Shown: positions 54,490 through 64,000 of the stretch, one piece after another
Layout of the letters: each line of letters starts with the position of its first letter
Position numbering within the stretch: the stretch's first letter is position 1
Assembly: GCA_949128115.1 (NCBI GenBank)
Contig: OX421965.1
Coordinates: 57,654,012 to 57,718,011 of the forward strand
Reading direction: 5' to 3'
Source of the DNA: Anaspis maculata
Lineage: Eukaryota > Arthropoda > Insecta > Coleoptera > Scraptiidae
DNA length: 64,000 nt
Translations under genes and position numbers: made by a program
Notes under the pieces: generated by a model
What the model saw: only the letters and a program-made list of their open reading frames with translations
Told to the model about the DNA's origin: nothing
Databases searched by the model: none

Positions 54490-56480
54490 GATCTATCATG
54501 TCAGAAAAACACCCTTTATGACACTTCTTCACTTTGTACGGACGTCTTCGCAACGTTTTCATCAAAATCAAAATTGAAGATTCATTTTCTAACCAGAAAC
54601 GAGAAAAATCATTATTAATGGTATAATTGCACGTTTCTCAATTTCCGTTTGTTTTCATTTTTTGCCAATAACATGAGCTTTACTTTGTACGTCTTGGTAA
54701 CGTTTTCATCAAAATTGAAATAATACGTTCATTACCTAACTAGAGACGTTTTTCCATAATCACTAACGCTGATTGTACGCTTTTCTCAATTTCTGTTATT
54801 TAGGAAAAATTCTTTTTACAATAATATAGGCGATTCAAAAGTGTCGGGCCAAAACAATACGTCAATACACAGTACATATACCGGGTGATCATTTGAAAAC
54901 TATCCACCTGCAATAACTCCCGATTCCTAATGAAAAAGTCTTCGAGCAAAAACAGGTCGATTTTAATATCGAGGGGGACATCTTAAACATACATTGCCGA
55001 ATTTCTATCTTTTGCCCCCTCGCCCCCACCCACCCCAACTTTGAAATTTCAAATAACACCACCTACTTCGTGATACGTCAAATTCAAAAGAATTAAATTC
55101 TCTTTCTGAAAAATATCTCTAGAATTTTTAACCCCACCCCCTCTTCTCCCTTAAATTCTCTGAGTGTCCAATTTAATATTCTTGGCCTCTCAATTCTCTT
55201 CAATGTCATCTCTTCCTCAGTCAATGTCATCCTGCACAGCATCAAAAGAGAAAATTTTCCATGGAAAAAGTGCCACCCAAATTCACCCCTTCGCTCCCCC
55301 CACCTCACTTGAAAAATCTAAAATAACAATACCTACTTTGTGACACATCAAATTGAAGAAGATTGAATTCTCTCCCTGAATACAATTTTTTTGAAATTTT
55401 TAAAACCCCCGTTTCCCTCTTAAAATACTCCGAATGTCCATTTTAATGGGGGAGGGGTTGAAAATTCCCAAACAATTGTTTTCAGGAAGAGAATTTAATT
55501 TCCTTTAATTTGATGTATCACAAGGTAGGTGGTGTTTTGTTAAATTTTGGAGTTGAGGTGGAGGAGAGCAATGGGGTGAATTTTGGTGGAACTTTTTCCA
55601 CCAAAAATTATCTTCATCGATGCAATTTAGGATGATGCTGACTAAACTTAAGAGAATTGAGGGGTCCAGAATAATAAATGGGACACTCAGAGAATTTCTA
55701 GGGATAAGGGGGGGGGGAGGTTTAAAATTTTATAAATATTTTTTGCGGACACAATAGCTGCTTCCCACCTCAACAAAAGCCTAATGAGTCCAGGCTCAGC
55801 CGCAAACTTCGCTGAAAAAATGAAACAGCAAATATTCACGTCTTGAAAAGAATTACTTTTTCTCAACTTTCGCGGTAGAAACTTTTGGCCCTTTTGGAAT
55901 TGAAGCCAAAATCCATAGTCGAAAATTTAGGTAAATTACTTTTACATGAAAAAACAGATACCCCTCAGGCCAGAAGCTACTTACTCCAAAGAATCAGCAT
56001 AGCAATTCAGCGGAGTAATTCGGCCAGCATTTTGGGAACTATTCCTTCGACGGCTGTTCTTTACGAATTATTTTATTTTCAAGTTTATGATGTATTTTTA
56101 GAACTTCTTATACCTTCTTTATTGTAAGTGTATATTAAATAAATATAAATCTAAAGGATTCCATGTACTGTATATTGTTTTGGTCCGATACTTTTGAACC
56201 ACCTGTATAATGTTTCACTTCGTATGTTTTGGGAACGTTCCCATCAAAATTGAAATGCAACGTTTTTTTATAGCCAGAAATGTTTTCAAATCGCCATTAA
56301 CGGCAATTAAAAGTTAGTAAAGTTGCGTTTATTCAACGATCATCTTTGACAATAATAACGCTTTACTTTGGTCGTCTTGAAAACACTTCCATCAAAATTA
56401 TAAAAAGACGTTTATTTTTCAACCAAAACGTTTTCCAATTATCTCTAACGTTAATTTAACGTTTCTCAAGGATCGCTTCA
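54490..56480. repeat. ~150-bp tandem array, interrupted
   Basis: Units carry ACTTTGTAC...CGTCTT, AACGTTTTCATCAAAAT and an ACGTTTCTCAA(T/G) end. Anchors lie at 54531 and 54682 on the left and 56217 and 56365 on the right of the palindromic element. Removing that element restores a continuous array of about four units. Confidence 0.65.
54829..56205. mobile_element. 1.38-kb palindromic element inserted into the tandem array
   Basis: The ends read GATTCAAAAGTGTCGG/GCCAAAACAAT on the left and GTTCAAAAGTATCGG/ACCAAAACAAT on the right when inverted. TATA lies directly outside both ends (54825-54828 and 56206-56209). The interior has further inverted similarity (CTTAAATTCTCTGAGTGTCC against GGGACACTCAGAGAATTTC; GTGATACGTCAAATTCAA against TTGATGTATCAC). 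A short plus-strand frame near 55885-56127 is not recognised. Confidence 0.65.
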
Positions 56481-59361
56481 TTATTAGTTGCCAATTCGAC
56501 CTGGAGATGAACACATTTTTCAAACATTAATTTGACGTACCCGTGTTTACTGGGCTCAATCTAATGTAGAGACTATTTCGCATTAAACACAACCAGTAAA
56601 GATTGAAGTCTCGCCCTATTTCGCTTGTGGTTTCGAAGTGTAATAATACTCACACACACTACTCCGGCCTATTTCGCGAGCGCCAGGTTGGTCTTACATA
56701 CCTGAAACAAGAAACAAACATTAGATCATGCCCAGTTAGTCGTCGGAATAGCAGTAATTTTCTTGAAAAATGGTCATCTAGTCGGGGATGAAGGGTAATT
56801 ACGAAACGTCACCAGTACAAATCGTGGAATTGGAACAGGCGTTGTTGCATAATCCCCAAGGGACACGTCGCCGAGTCCTCTATATCTATATACAAGAGAT
56901 ATCCAGAGATATGGGAAAAGAACTTTCGTGTAGTGGGATGTGTAGAATCATCTCTCGAACGAGGCGAGATACGTGTTCGCAATTAATAATTTATATTGCG
57001 AATTAATTGGGACTTGGAAAGTAATAGTAATTTAGTTGGAACGAATCGAGAAACCGGCTTCTAAATAAATACACTTCTGTGTATACGGATCCTCATTCAT
57101 GTAAAGAGATTCTCATACAAGTTTCCGAGAGGTGCCGAAGTAGGCCCAAAACCCGTATTGAAAATTAGTTTTGTAGAGCGGAAAATTTAGGCATGGGATC
57201 TTGAAGTTATTGGAGAGTGATACACACAATTTGATAGAGTTTTCCACTTCAATAGCTCGAAAATACATAATCCGTGACGCATTTCTGACCCGCATCCATT
57301 ATTTCCAGTTCAAGTGCACGAATTTGGGCATCTCAAGGACTTTGTTCAGAAACAACACGAGAAAACTCCCTTCGCCATTCTATTTCCAGCGGAAGGCCAA
57401 AGAGTTAGTATTCGAATTAGTTGGAGTCCATAAAAAGGATGGGTTGCTTGAGAATTTGCGCATCATATTTATATCAGTCCGTAGGGTCATCAGTTTTGAT
57501 TCCTTGAAAACGAGAAAACCAATAGTTAACTCAATATTCGCGATTCAAATAAATTTTCATGTCGCAAGCGATGCCTGCCAAAGACATAATCACAACTGAC
57601 AATAATTGCATTTACTGAAACGTTCAACGCTTCCACAGAGGCACTTGATGTTGTATGTTTGTCACCATCTTGAATTAATAAATGATTCTAGCTATCTAAT
57701 AACATAAATTCACTTTGTAGTCTTGTTACTACTTGACCTGCCGTCAGCTGCGGCAGTATAGACATTATTATTATTCAAAAATGACCCAAGATTCTTCAAT
57801 AAGGATGTCATTTTGATGTAACTGTCAGCTGTCAGTAGAATCCGCCCTTGTCAGTCGTCTTGTAGCAGTACAATAATTGCTTTGAATAGCGAATAGACTG
57901 TTAATAAATGTTAACAATTCCTTCAAATAGACAAAGTATGCATTTGATTCTGGCAAGCCGATATCATTTAGAATAATATTCGACACTCGAGTCTACAGCT
58001 TTTATGACACGTCTTTTGACTAGCAAGGTATTATACGTAAAAACGTGATAGTGTCAGAAAGAAAATGCAAATGCAAAATGGAAGCGAAGTAGGCATAGTG
58101 AGGAGTAGTAGGCAAATAATCAACACCGGGTAAATCCATGCTAATCAAACCGGGGTCACCCAGTGACCCTTTTACGTTTCCGTCCGCAAATTTCACCAAA
58201 GATATCTCTGCGGTTAACACATATATAAACTTAAGCCTAGGACAAAACAATTAAGCCGATAAGATCCCCCTTCTGATACGAGGAAGTAAAACGCGTTTCT
58301 CGCGTCCGCCGCTGGTAAACAAATAAATGCAAAATTCAGCGACGACGATCCGGTCGACATTGGTCCATCGAGGAGCCCCGGATACCTCAAGGCCCTTGTG
58401 AGCGAGCCGTCTTAATTTTTCCGGTTGCCGGCGCGCCGTGCTTTCATCAAGCTCCGTGCCATCATCAGGAAGTACAAAGTGCGAACCTGAAGACCACAAA
58501 TTGAATCTCTGCGGCTGCTCTCACAGAGTTCCAGAGGTGAAGCAATATCCTCCACGTTCAGTTTTCTTAATTACTCTGACGGAGTTTACTCGCGGGCGTG
58601 TGCAGAGATTTATTTGCGTCGGAGGCTCTCGGAGAGCGCGCAACGCTCGGGCCTTTGCTTCTTCTCTGATGGATATTTATGGAGGAACTGTACTCGGAGC
58701 CGGGGCATTCTTAAAGATCCTTACAAAGTTGAACCCGTAGCCAATCGCCGGGATGAGGTCACTGATACACACAACACGAGTTTCTAGCCGACACAACCTG
58801 TGCTTTTACATGGTGTGTGGACCGACTCTGTGCAAGAGAAGAAGGAGGAGGAGGAGGAGCGCCGGCCGGCCGCCTTTGCGGACATGTCGGCCGGTTCGCT
58901 TTGAAGAGAAGCAGCCAAGAGAGTTTTGCTTTGAAAGCACTTTATGCTCAAGAAAGTTTCTCAGCGGCGTTCGAACAGTTTCCTCAACCTAGCATGAATT
59001 TGCAAACCGTCGGGACTCGGGAAGCGAATGAATGACAATTTCTAGAAGTACTTGAGCTACTTAGGGCAATCGAATCGTATAATACTGAAATGTTGGCTTA
59101 ATCTCAACCGTAGCGCAAATTCCAGCCCATCATCGACATTTCGAAAAATATGTCTTTCAAATTATAGCTAACCAGATCATCATTTGGCCACCAACTTTTT
59201 TCTGAACGGTTTAAAATCAAAAGTAACACAATGATCGAGGTTATCATGACAACAGCATAACGAGACGTTGTCTTGATTAAAACACTGATTAACTGGGTTG
59301 TAATAAATCGTAGAAGGCGGAGGCGCTTCCGACGCGACGAGACACTGCACCTTGATGCAAC
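56481..59361. other. No recognisable gene; unassigned sequence
   Basis: No supported gene. The longest frame (57201-57599, 132 codons, plus strand) has no motif and lies in repeat-like AT-rich sequence. 58260-58990 is GC-richer and contains CCGGCCGGCC-type palindromes and a GGA-rich run near 58836-58858. Confidence 0.4.
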
Positions 59362-59488
59362 TACCGTGTGATCCAAACCATTCCGAATTGGGGTAGGCTG
59401 TGACATGGTCAAATTCCGGGATGTAAAGCTCATGCCTTTCGCTAGGGCACAGCCTACCCCAATTCGGAATGGTTCGGATCACACGGTA
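59362..59488. mobile_element. 127-bp hairpin element, TACCGTGTGATCC ends
   Basis: Arms of 41 bp: the left starts TACCGTGTGATCC and includes CCATTCCGAATTGGGGTAGG. The right is the mirror with one or two changes. A loop of about 45 bases separates them. The terminal TACCGTGTGATC differs by one base from the ends of the 3.8-kb element at 12.9-16.7 kb. The right end abuts the large foldback. Confidence 0.7.
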
Positions 59489-62400
59489 CTAAACTGCTGG
59501 ACAACGAAGTTGTCGGTATCGGAAAAATGAGTCAACATTTAAGACCAATAACTTCCGATTGCCGGATGCGACTTCCGTTTTGTTTATTGTGTTAATTAGC
59601 CTGATGCTTCCGTGGCCTATCCTGTGAAAGTGAATGTTGAGAAACTTCATGTAAAATTTCTACAGGGTGATACGTAAAATGCTGCAAAATTGTGCCGACT
59701 TCATCGTACCCCCATTCGCCGAAAAAAAATTTCTATGTATTCTAATACAAAAATCATGAAGTGTGGTGTCTTACCTCGAAACAGTTTTGGAATTACATAT
59801 CTGGATTGCAAGTCTAGCATCGAAGATATAAATTTTTATTTTGAATGTTACAGATTAGCCTTGTTCGCACGCGAGATTAAGTCACTTTTGATGAATGGAT
59901 GTTGACATTGAGCAAGATTGTTCGTACAACAGTCCAGGACAATTTCACTCTCAACACAACCCGAATATTTGGTGAGGGGCCAAGCAGGGGGCACTTTTTC
60001 AAGTGGTTGTCCGTGCCTGTTTTTCGTACGTTGGATTTCGTCAGAATTTCATCAGAATTTTAGATATGGAACATGTTCTATTCGCAGATTTAAGCCCCTG
60101 AACATGATAACGATGTGTAACTTCAGTGTCCGAGTGAAGTTAAGCCCCCCTGGACGTTATACTTTTTGTGCTTGTGCTATGCCTGAGTTTCTTAAATCTG
60201 CAATATTCAACATAAAAATTTATACCTTTATAGTCCAGTAAAATAAGGATTTAACTTGGAACAAATTAGGGGCAGGATGAAAAAAATATGGCGATGTAGA
60301 GAATGAAAAACTGAGTAAGAAAAACTGAAGTTTCATTTCCAGTCATCCCGGGAACCATGGAAAAAAAATGAAGAAGATGGAAAAACATGCGCCGCGATCT
60401 TTCTTTTAAAACGGTGAGAGAACGGTGAGAGATGTGTGAAAACTGTCAGGGACAAAGTTGTAGGGAATTCAATAATCTACAAAAAAGTCCCTGAGGGCAT
60501 ATGTCTAACTTCTTCCGTTTAGCCGTTTATCGCAGTCAAAGTTGCGCGCCGGTCTAGTGAAGTGGAAAAACTGTCCGCGTGACTTTCCTTCTTGGATGCT
60601 GTGAGAACGACAAGAGATATCAAAAAATTGTGAGCAACAAAGTTGTAGAGAATTGAATGCACCACTAGAAAATTTTCAAGGCCAATTATTATCTCTTCTA
60701 GTTTAGCAGTGAACCACGTTTGAAGTTGCGCGACAATCCTGTTGATGAAGTGGTTCTTCTGGAAAACTTACAAAAACCCTAGACTCGATGAAAAAACTAT
60801 GACAATGTAGAGGATGAGAAACTGGATCTAAAAAACCAAAGTTTCATTTCACACCGTTTCGGGAAACCTGAGAAAAAAAAAGAAAAACTAGAAAAATAGT
60901 GATTTGCACTCGCAGCTTCCTCATTGAATACTGAAATAAAAGTAATGAATATGGAAAATCTGAACAAACTAGCTTGTAGAGGATTGAATGATCTATAGAA
61001 AATCCCGTGATGTCATGTATGCATCTTTGTCGACTAAGCTGCGGAGCGCTATCAAAGTTGGGGTACATTACTCGTGACGCGTCGCATATGTGGTGAAACT
61101 GGCATGACGTTGCGGTCATTGTTTGATTGATTATAAAACATGATTTAATGATTTGAAAAAATTGCGTGCTTTGTTCAACGTCTGGGTAGCTACTTATTGT
61201 TAGAATTATCATTGTAGTCATCATCATCGTCTTCCGAAACGACAATGCAGAAAGCGTGAGAACAGGTGGCTCCATGGCAGTGGTGGCAAAACTTGGTACA
61301 CTTGAGGTCAGCTTTTCTGCATCCACAAAGCTTCTCGCAGTTTTTCAAGCATCTGCAGGAAATCAGCCTTAGCAGATTTTCGAGAGCTACGTTATCCTGG
61401 GTTCTAATAGGCATCAACAGAGAAATGTTTAATTTCCAACCCCATTGTTCAGGTGGACAGTTGTTTATTATCTCTGAGCTGTTGTTGAATGATCTTTGTT
61501 CATCAGAAATCAGTTGAAAAACATCTCAATATCTAACGTGAATCACGTTTTTCAATTATTATACATATTGTGTTGCAAAATACGAGTACTTTCTCAGTTT
61601 TAAGCCTGAGTGTCACGATACTATTTTCGTACTATTTTGATGCTATAAATATATGATTAGAAACGACAAATTCAGAAATTCCCTAGCAACCTAGTCTCTT
61701 GTCCTAGATTTCTAGAATGAAAATATGACGAAAATAGTACAGTGACACTCACGACTTTAATTTTGCCAAACAAGAAACTTTATACATAACAAAGCGTTCA
61801 TCCGCGGAGTTATATTTCCAACAATAGTTACCAGACGTTCAACCAAGCACGCAATTTTTTCAAATCATTCAATCATGTTTCATGATCAATTGAACAATGA
61901 CCGCAACGTCGTGACAGTTTGACCACATATGCGACGCGTCACTAGTTATGTACCCCAACTTTGATAGCGCTCCGCAGCTAAGTCGACAAAGATGCACACA
62001 TGTCATCACGGCATTTTCTATAGATGATTTAATCCTCTACAAGCTAGTTTGTTCAGATTTTCCATATTTATCACGTTTATTTCAGTATTCAATGAGGAAG
62101 CTGGGAGTGCAAATCGCTATTTTCCAACTTTTTCTTTTTTTTTTCTTAGATTTCCCGGAACGGTGTGAAATGAAACTTTGATTTTTTAGATCCAGTTTTT
62201 CATCCTCTACATGGTCATAGTTTTTTCATCGAGTCTAGGGTTTTTGTAAGTTTTCCAGAAGAACCACTTTATCAACAGGATTGTCACGCAACTTCGAACG
62301 TGGTTCACGGCTGAACTAGAAGTGATAATAATTGGCCTTGAAGATTTTCTAGTGAAGCATTCAATTCTCTACAACTTTGTCGTTAACAATTTTTTGATAT

Positions 62401-63132
62401 CTCTTGTCGTTCTCACAGCATCCAAGAAGGAAGGTCACGTGGACAGTTTTTCCATTTCACTAGACCGGCGCCGAACTTTGACTGCGATAAACGACTAAAC
62501 CAAAGAAGTTAGACATATGCCTCCAGGGACTTTTTTGTAGATTATTGAATTCTCTACAACTTTGTCCCTGACAGTTTTCACACATCTCTTACCGTTCTCT
62601 CACCGTTTCAAAAGAAAGATCGCGGCGCATGTTTTTCCATTTTCTCCATTTTTTTTCCATGGTTCCCGGGGTGACTGGAAATGGAGGTTTAGTTTTTCTT
62701 ATTCAGTTTTCCATTCTCTACATCGCCATATTTTTTTCATCCTGCCCCTAATTTGTTCCAACTTTGGCCTAAAAATCGCCTCATTTTACTGGACTATTAA
62801 TGTAAGACTTCCAATCCGGGAAATTCCAAAACCGTTTCGAGATAAGACACCACACTTCATAATTTTTGTATTAGAAAATTAAAATATGTAATATATTTTT
62901 GAAAAATGGGGGTACGATGAAGTCGTTGCAATTTTGCACCATTTTACGTATCACCCTGTAAAAAATTTACATAAAGTTTCTCAACATTCACTATTATAGG
63001 ATGAGTTGCGGAAAGATGAAGCTAGTTAACGCAATAAACAAAATAGAAATCGCATTCGGCAATCGAGAGATATTGACCTCCAAAGTCGGACCATTTTTCC
63101 GATACCGACAACTTCGTTGTTCAGCAGTTTAG
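59489..63132. mobile_element. 3.6-kb foldback element with long arms
   Basis: Left arm about 59489-61201, right arm about 61817-63132, mirror copies. Outer ends are CTAAACTGCTGGACAACGAAG and CTTCGTTGTTCAGCAGTTTAG. ACAGGGTG lies at equivalent positions (59662 and 62952). The left arm has about 410 bp (roughly 59815-60230) absent from the right, between GATTGCAAGTC and ATAGTCCAGTAAAAT. The ~615-bp loop carries a CXC-type coding fragment. Confidence 0.75.
61190..61525 (-). pseudogene. Cysteine-rich CXC-type coding fragment in the foldback loop
   Basis: An open frame of 111 codons on the minus strand. The middle reads PPEQWGW, then MPIRT, ENLLRLISCRCLKNCEKLC, GCRKADLKCTKFCHHCHG, and ends in an acidic run (EDDDDD) and a stop at 61190. 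The pattern C.C...C...C.CRK..LKC...C..C, preceded by P..WGW and P..T, is that of the cysteine-rich tail found on uncharacterised mobile-element-linked proteins in many arthropods, loosely similar to tesmin/TSO1 CXC domains. The fragment has no upstream ATG in frame before a stop at about 61528, so it is either a 3' exon or the truncated end of an element gene. Function is unknown. Cysteines are well kept, so the region is not heavily decayed. Confidence 0.55.
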
Positions 63133-63495
63133 TATGTAGTATGCACCGTATACAACGTCATCAAAAGAAAATGATGAATGATGATCTGCATCACAATCTG
63201 ACGGTAGGGATACGTCAGGCAGATCAAGTCGTAAAATTGCATACGTTAAATTGACGGTGCAGTAAGTTATGAGCACCAAGATCAAGGCAATTTGAATCAC
63301 TGACGTAAACATTACATTATTACATTAAGGTTGATTCTTATAACCATCAGTTTGAAACACGATGGTCAGCCTAATAGAGTCAATTCGTAAATAGCTCTTC
63401 GCCCGCAGTGTGGCACCAACTGATTTCAAGTGATGTCCGCACACCGGTTCTAGCACGCGGCATGTGCCGAAACTGCAGCTTTGTAATTTGTATAT
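63133..63495. other. No recognisable gene
   Basis: No supported gene between the foldback and the next TIR-like element. Short frames only. Confidence 0.45.
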
Positions 63496-63941
63496 ACCAG
63501 GGTGGCCACAGGTGACAGATTTTCGGTCATTCGCCCCTCATTTTTTCGAAATAAGCCCGGACAGGTCAACTTGGTTTTCAAGGGGGACGTTCAACTGCTA
63601 TTAATTTAACCGTGGAGTTTCACCCCCGTAGTCAGGGTGGCAGCCCCTCCGAAAATTTTAAATGACAATTGGGGTTGAGTGATAGACATCATTTCAAAGC
63701 TGGTTCAATTGTCTTTATAGCGGTGTTATTTTCTTTTTTGATTCGATGTAAATTTTTCAAGATAATGCTAATTTCAGAGTTTTTGGAGGGTTACAGCCCC
63801 TTCTAGGAGGCTGGCTCGAAGTTACCGAACCCATGACGGGGCTTATGTACGTCTAGTAAACATGTTACAGAATACAAACAAATGAGGTCAAGTGCCCGAA
63901 AACTTGTCTGTTTCATTTTCGTTGGGCCACCCTGTATAGAT
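63496..63941. mobile_element. ~445-bp TIR element with CAGGGTGGCC ends
   Basis: The left end reads TATACCAGGGTGGCCAC and the right end GGGCCACCCTGTATAG; inverted, both share (A)CAGGGTGGCC. Interior is non-coding, with short G-rich words (GGAGGGTTACAGCCCC). Size and ends fit a non-autonomous miniature element of the ACAGGGTG-ended kind seen elsewhere in the window. Confidence 0.5.
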
Positions 63942-64000
63942 GCAAAACCACCGGGAATATTTTGCTTTGATGAAGTTGTCTAACTAAATATTATAACTGA

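Noticed and set aside
57201..57599. 132-codon plus-strand frame
   Set aside because: No motif, no start context or splice support, and composition like surrounding repeat sequence.
60844..61326. 160-codon minus-strand frame
   Set aside because: It runs along a foldback arm whose mirror copy (61948-62181) has the same peptide broken by a stop; no motif. It also overlaps the CXC frame in another register, which has the recognisable cysteines.

Overview
The window looks like arthropod, most likely insect, nuclear DNA from a repeat-rich region. It is AT-rich. There are no operons or bacterial-style gene packing, and no intact host gene that I can recognise. Nearly everything that can be identified is mobile-element material: one LTR retroelement in an unusual tandem form, a hammerhead ribozyme, a Penelope-like endonuclease fragment, a piggyBac-type fragment, and many inverted-repeat (foldback or MITE-like) elements, often nested. 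The species cannot be resolved from the sequence; a hemipteran or another repeat-rich insect would fit.

Layout. 1-7.9 kb is mostly unassigned single-copy-looking sequence with one repeat copy (4.6-5.3 kb) and a small hairpin element (6.83-6.95 kb). 7.9-10.2 kb is a decayed piggyBac-like element, split by a 1.25-kb TIR element flanked by a 9-bp target duplication. 12.9-16.7 kb is a 3.8-kb element with about 500-bp inverted ends, an internal palindrome and a ~260-bp tandem array. 16.7-18.6 kb holds a dispersed repeat, a type I hammerhead ribozyme on the minus strand (17205-17252), and a dimeric repeat whose second copy lies inverted at 49.2-50.5 kb.

19.945-26.729 kb is the best-defined structure: LTR - gag body - LTR - gag body - LTR, transcribed from the minus strand and flanked by the 4-bp duplication GTTT. 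The element encodes a 401-aa Gag and no polymerase, so it must be mobilised in trans if it moves. The LTR carries a 46/92/184-bp minisatellite, and the primer-binding-site region is triplicated at 61-bp spacing. The two bodies appear identical, and the middle LTR differs by three fewer 92-bp units and two extra G in a poly-G run. This is what unequal LTR-LTR recombination inside the minisatellite would leave, though an assembly duplication cannot be excluded.

27.15-27.38 kb is a remnant of a Penelope-like GIY-YIG endonuclease. From 28.6 to 38.3 kb little is recognisable. 38.3-42.2 kb is a run of palindromic elements. 47.3-51.5 kb is a 4.2-kb element with perfect 22-bp ends, filled with other repeats and a 118-bp array rich in CCGCCATCTTGG motifs. 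54.5-56.5 kb is a ~150-bp tandem array interrupted by a palindromic element. 59.4-63.1 kb is a 3.6-kb foldback whose loop carries a cysteine-rich CXC-type coding fragment.

Two short signals tie many of these elements together: the octamer ACAGGGTG near element ends, and ACGG/GACA microsatellite tails followed by a similar AGCG-type sequence. All identifications come from reading the sequence; no database or folding program was run.
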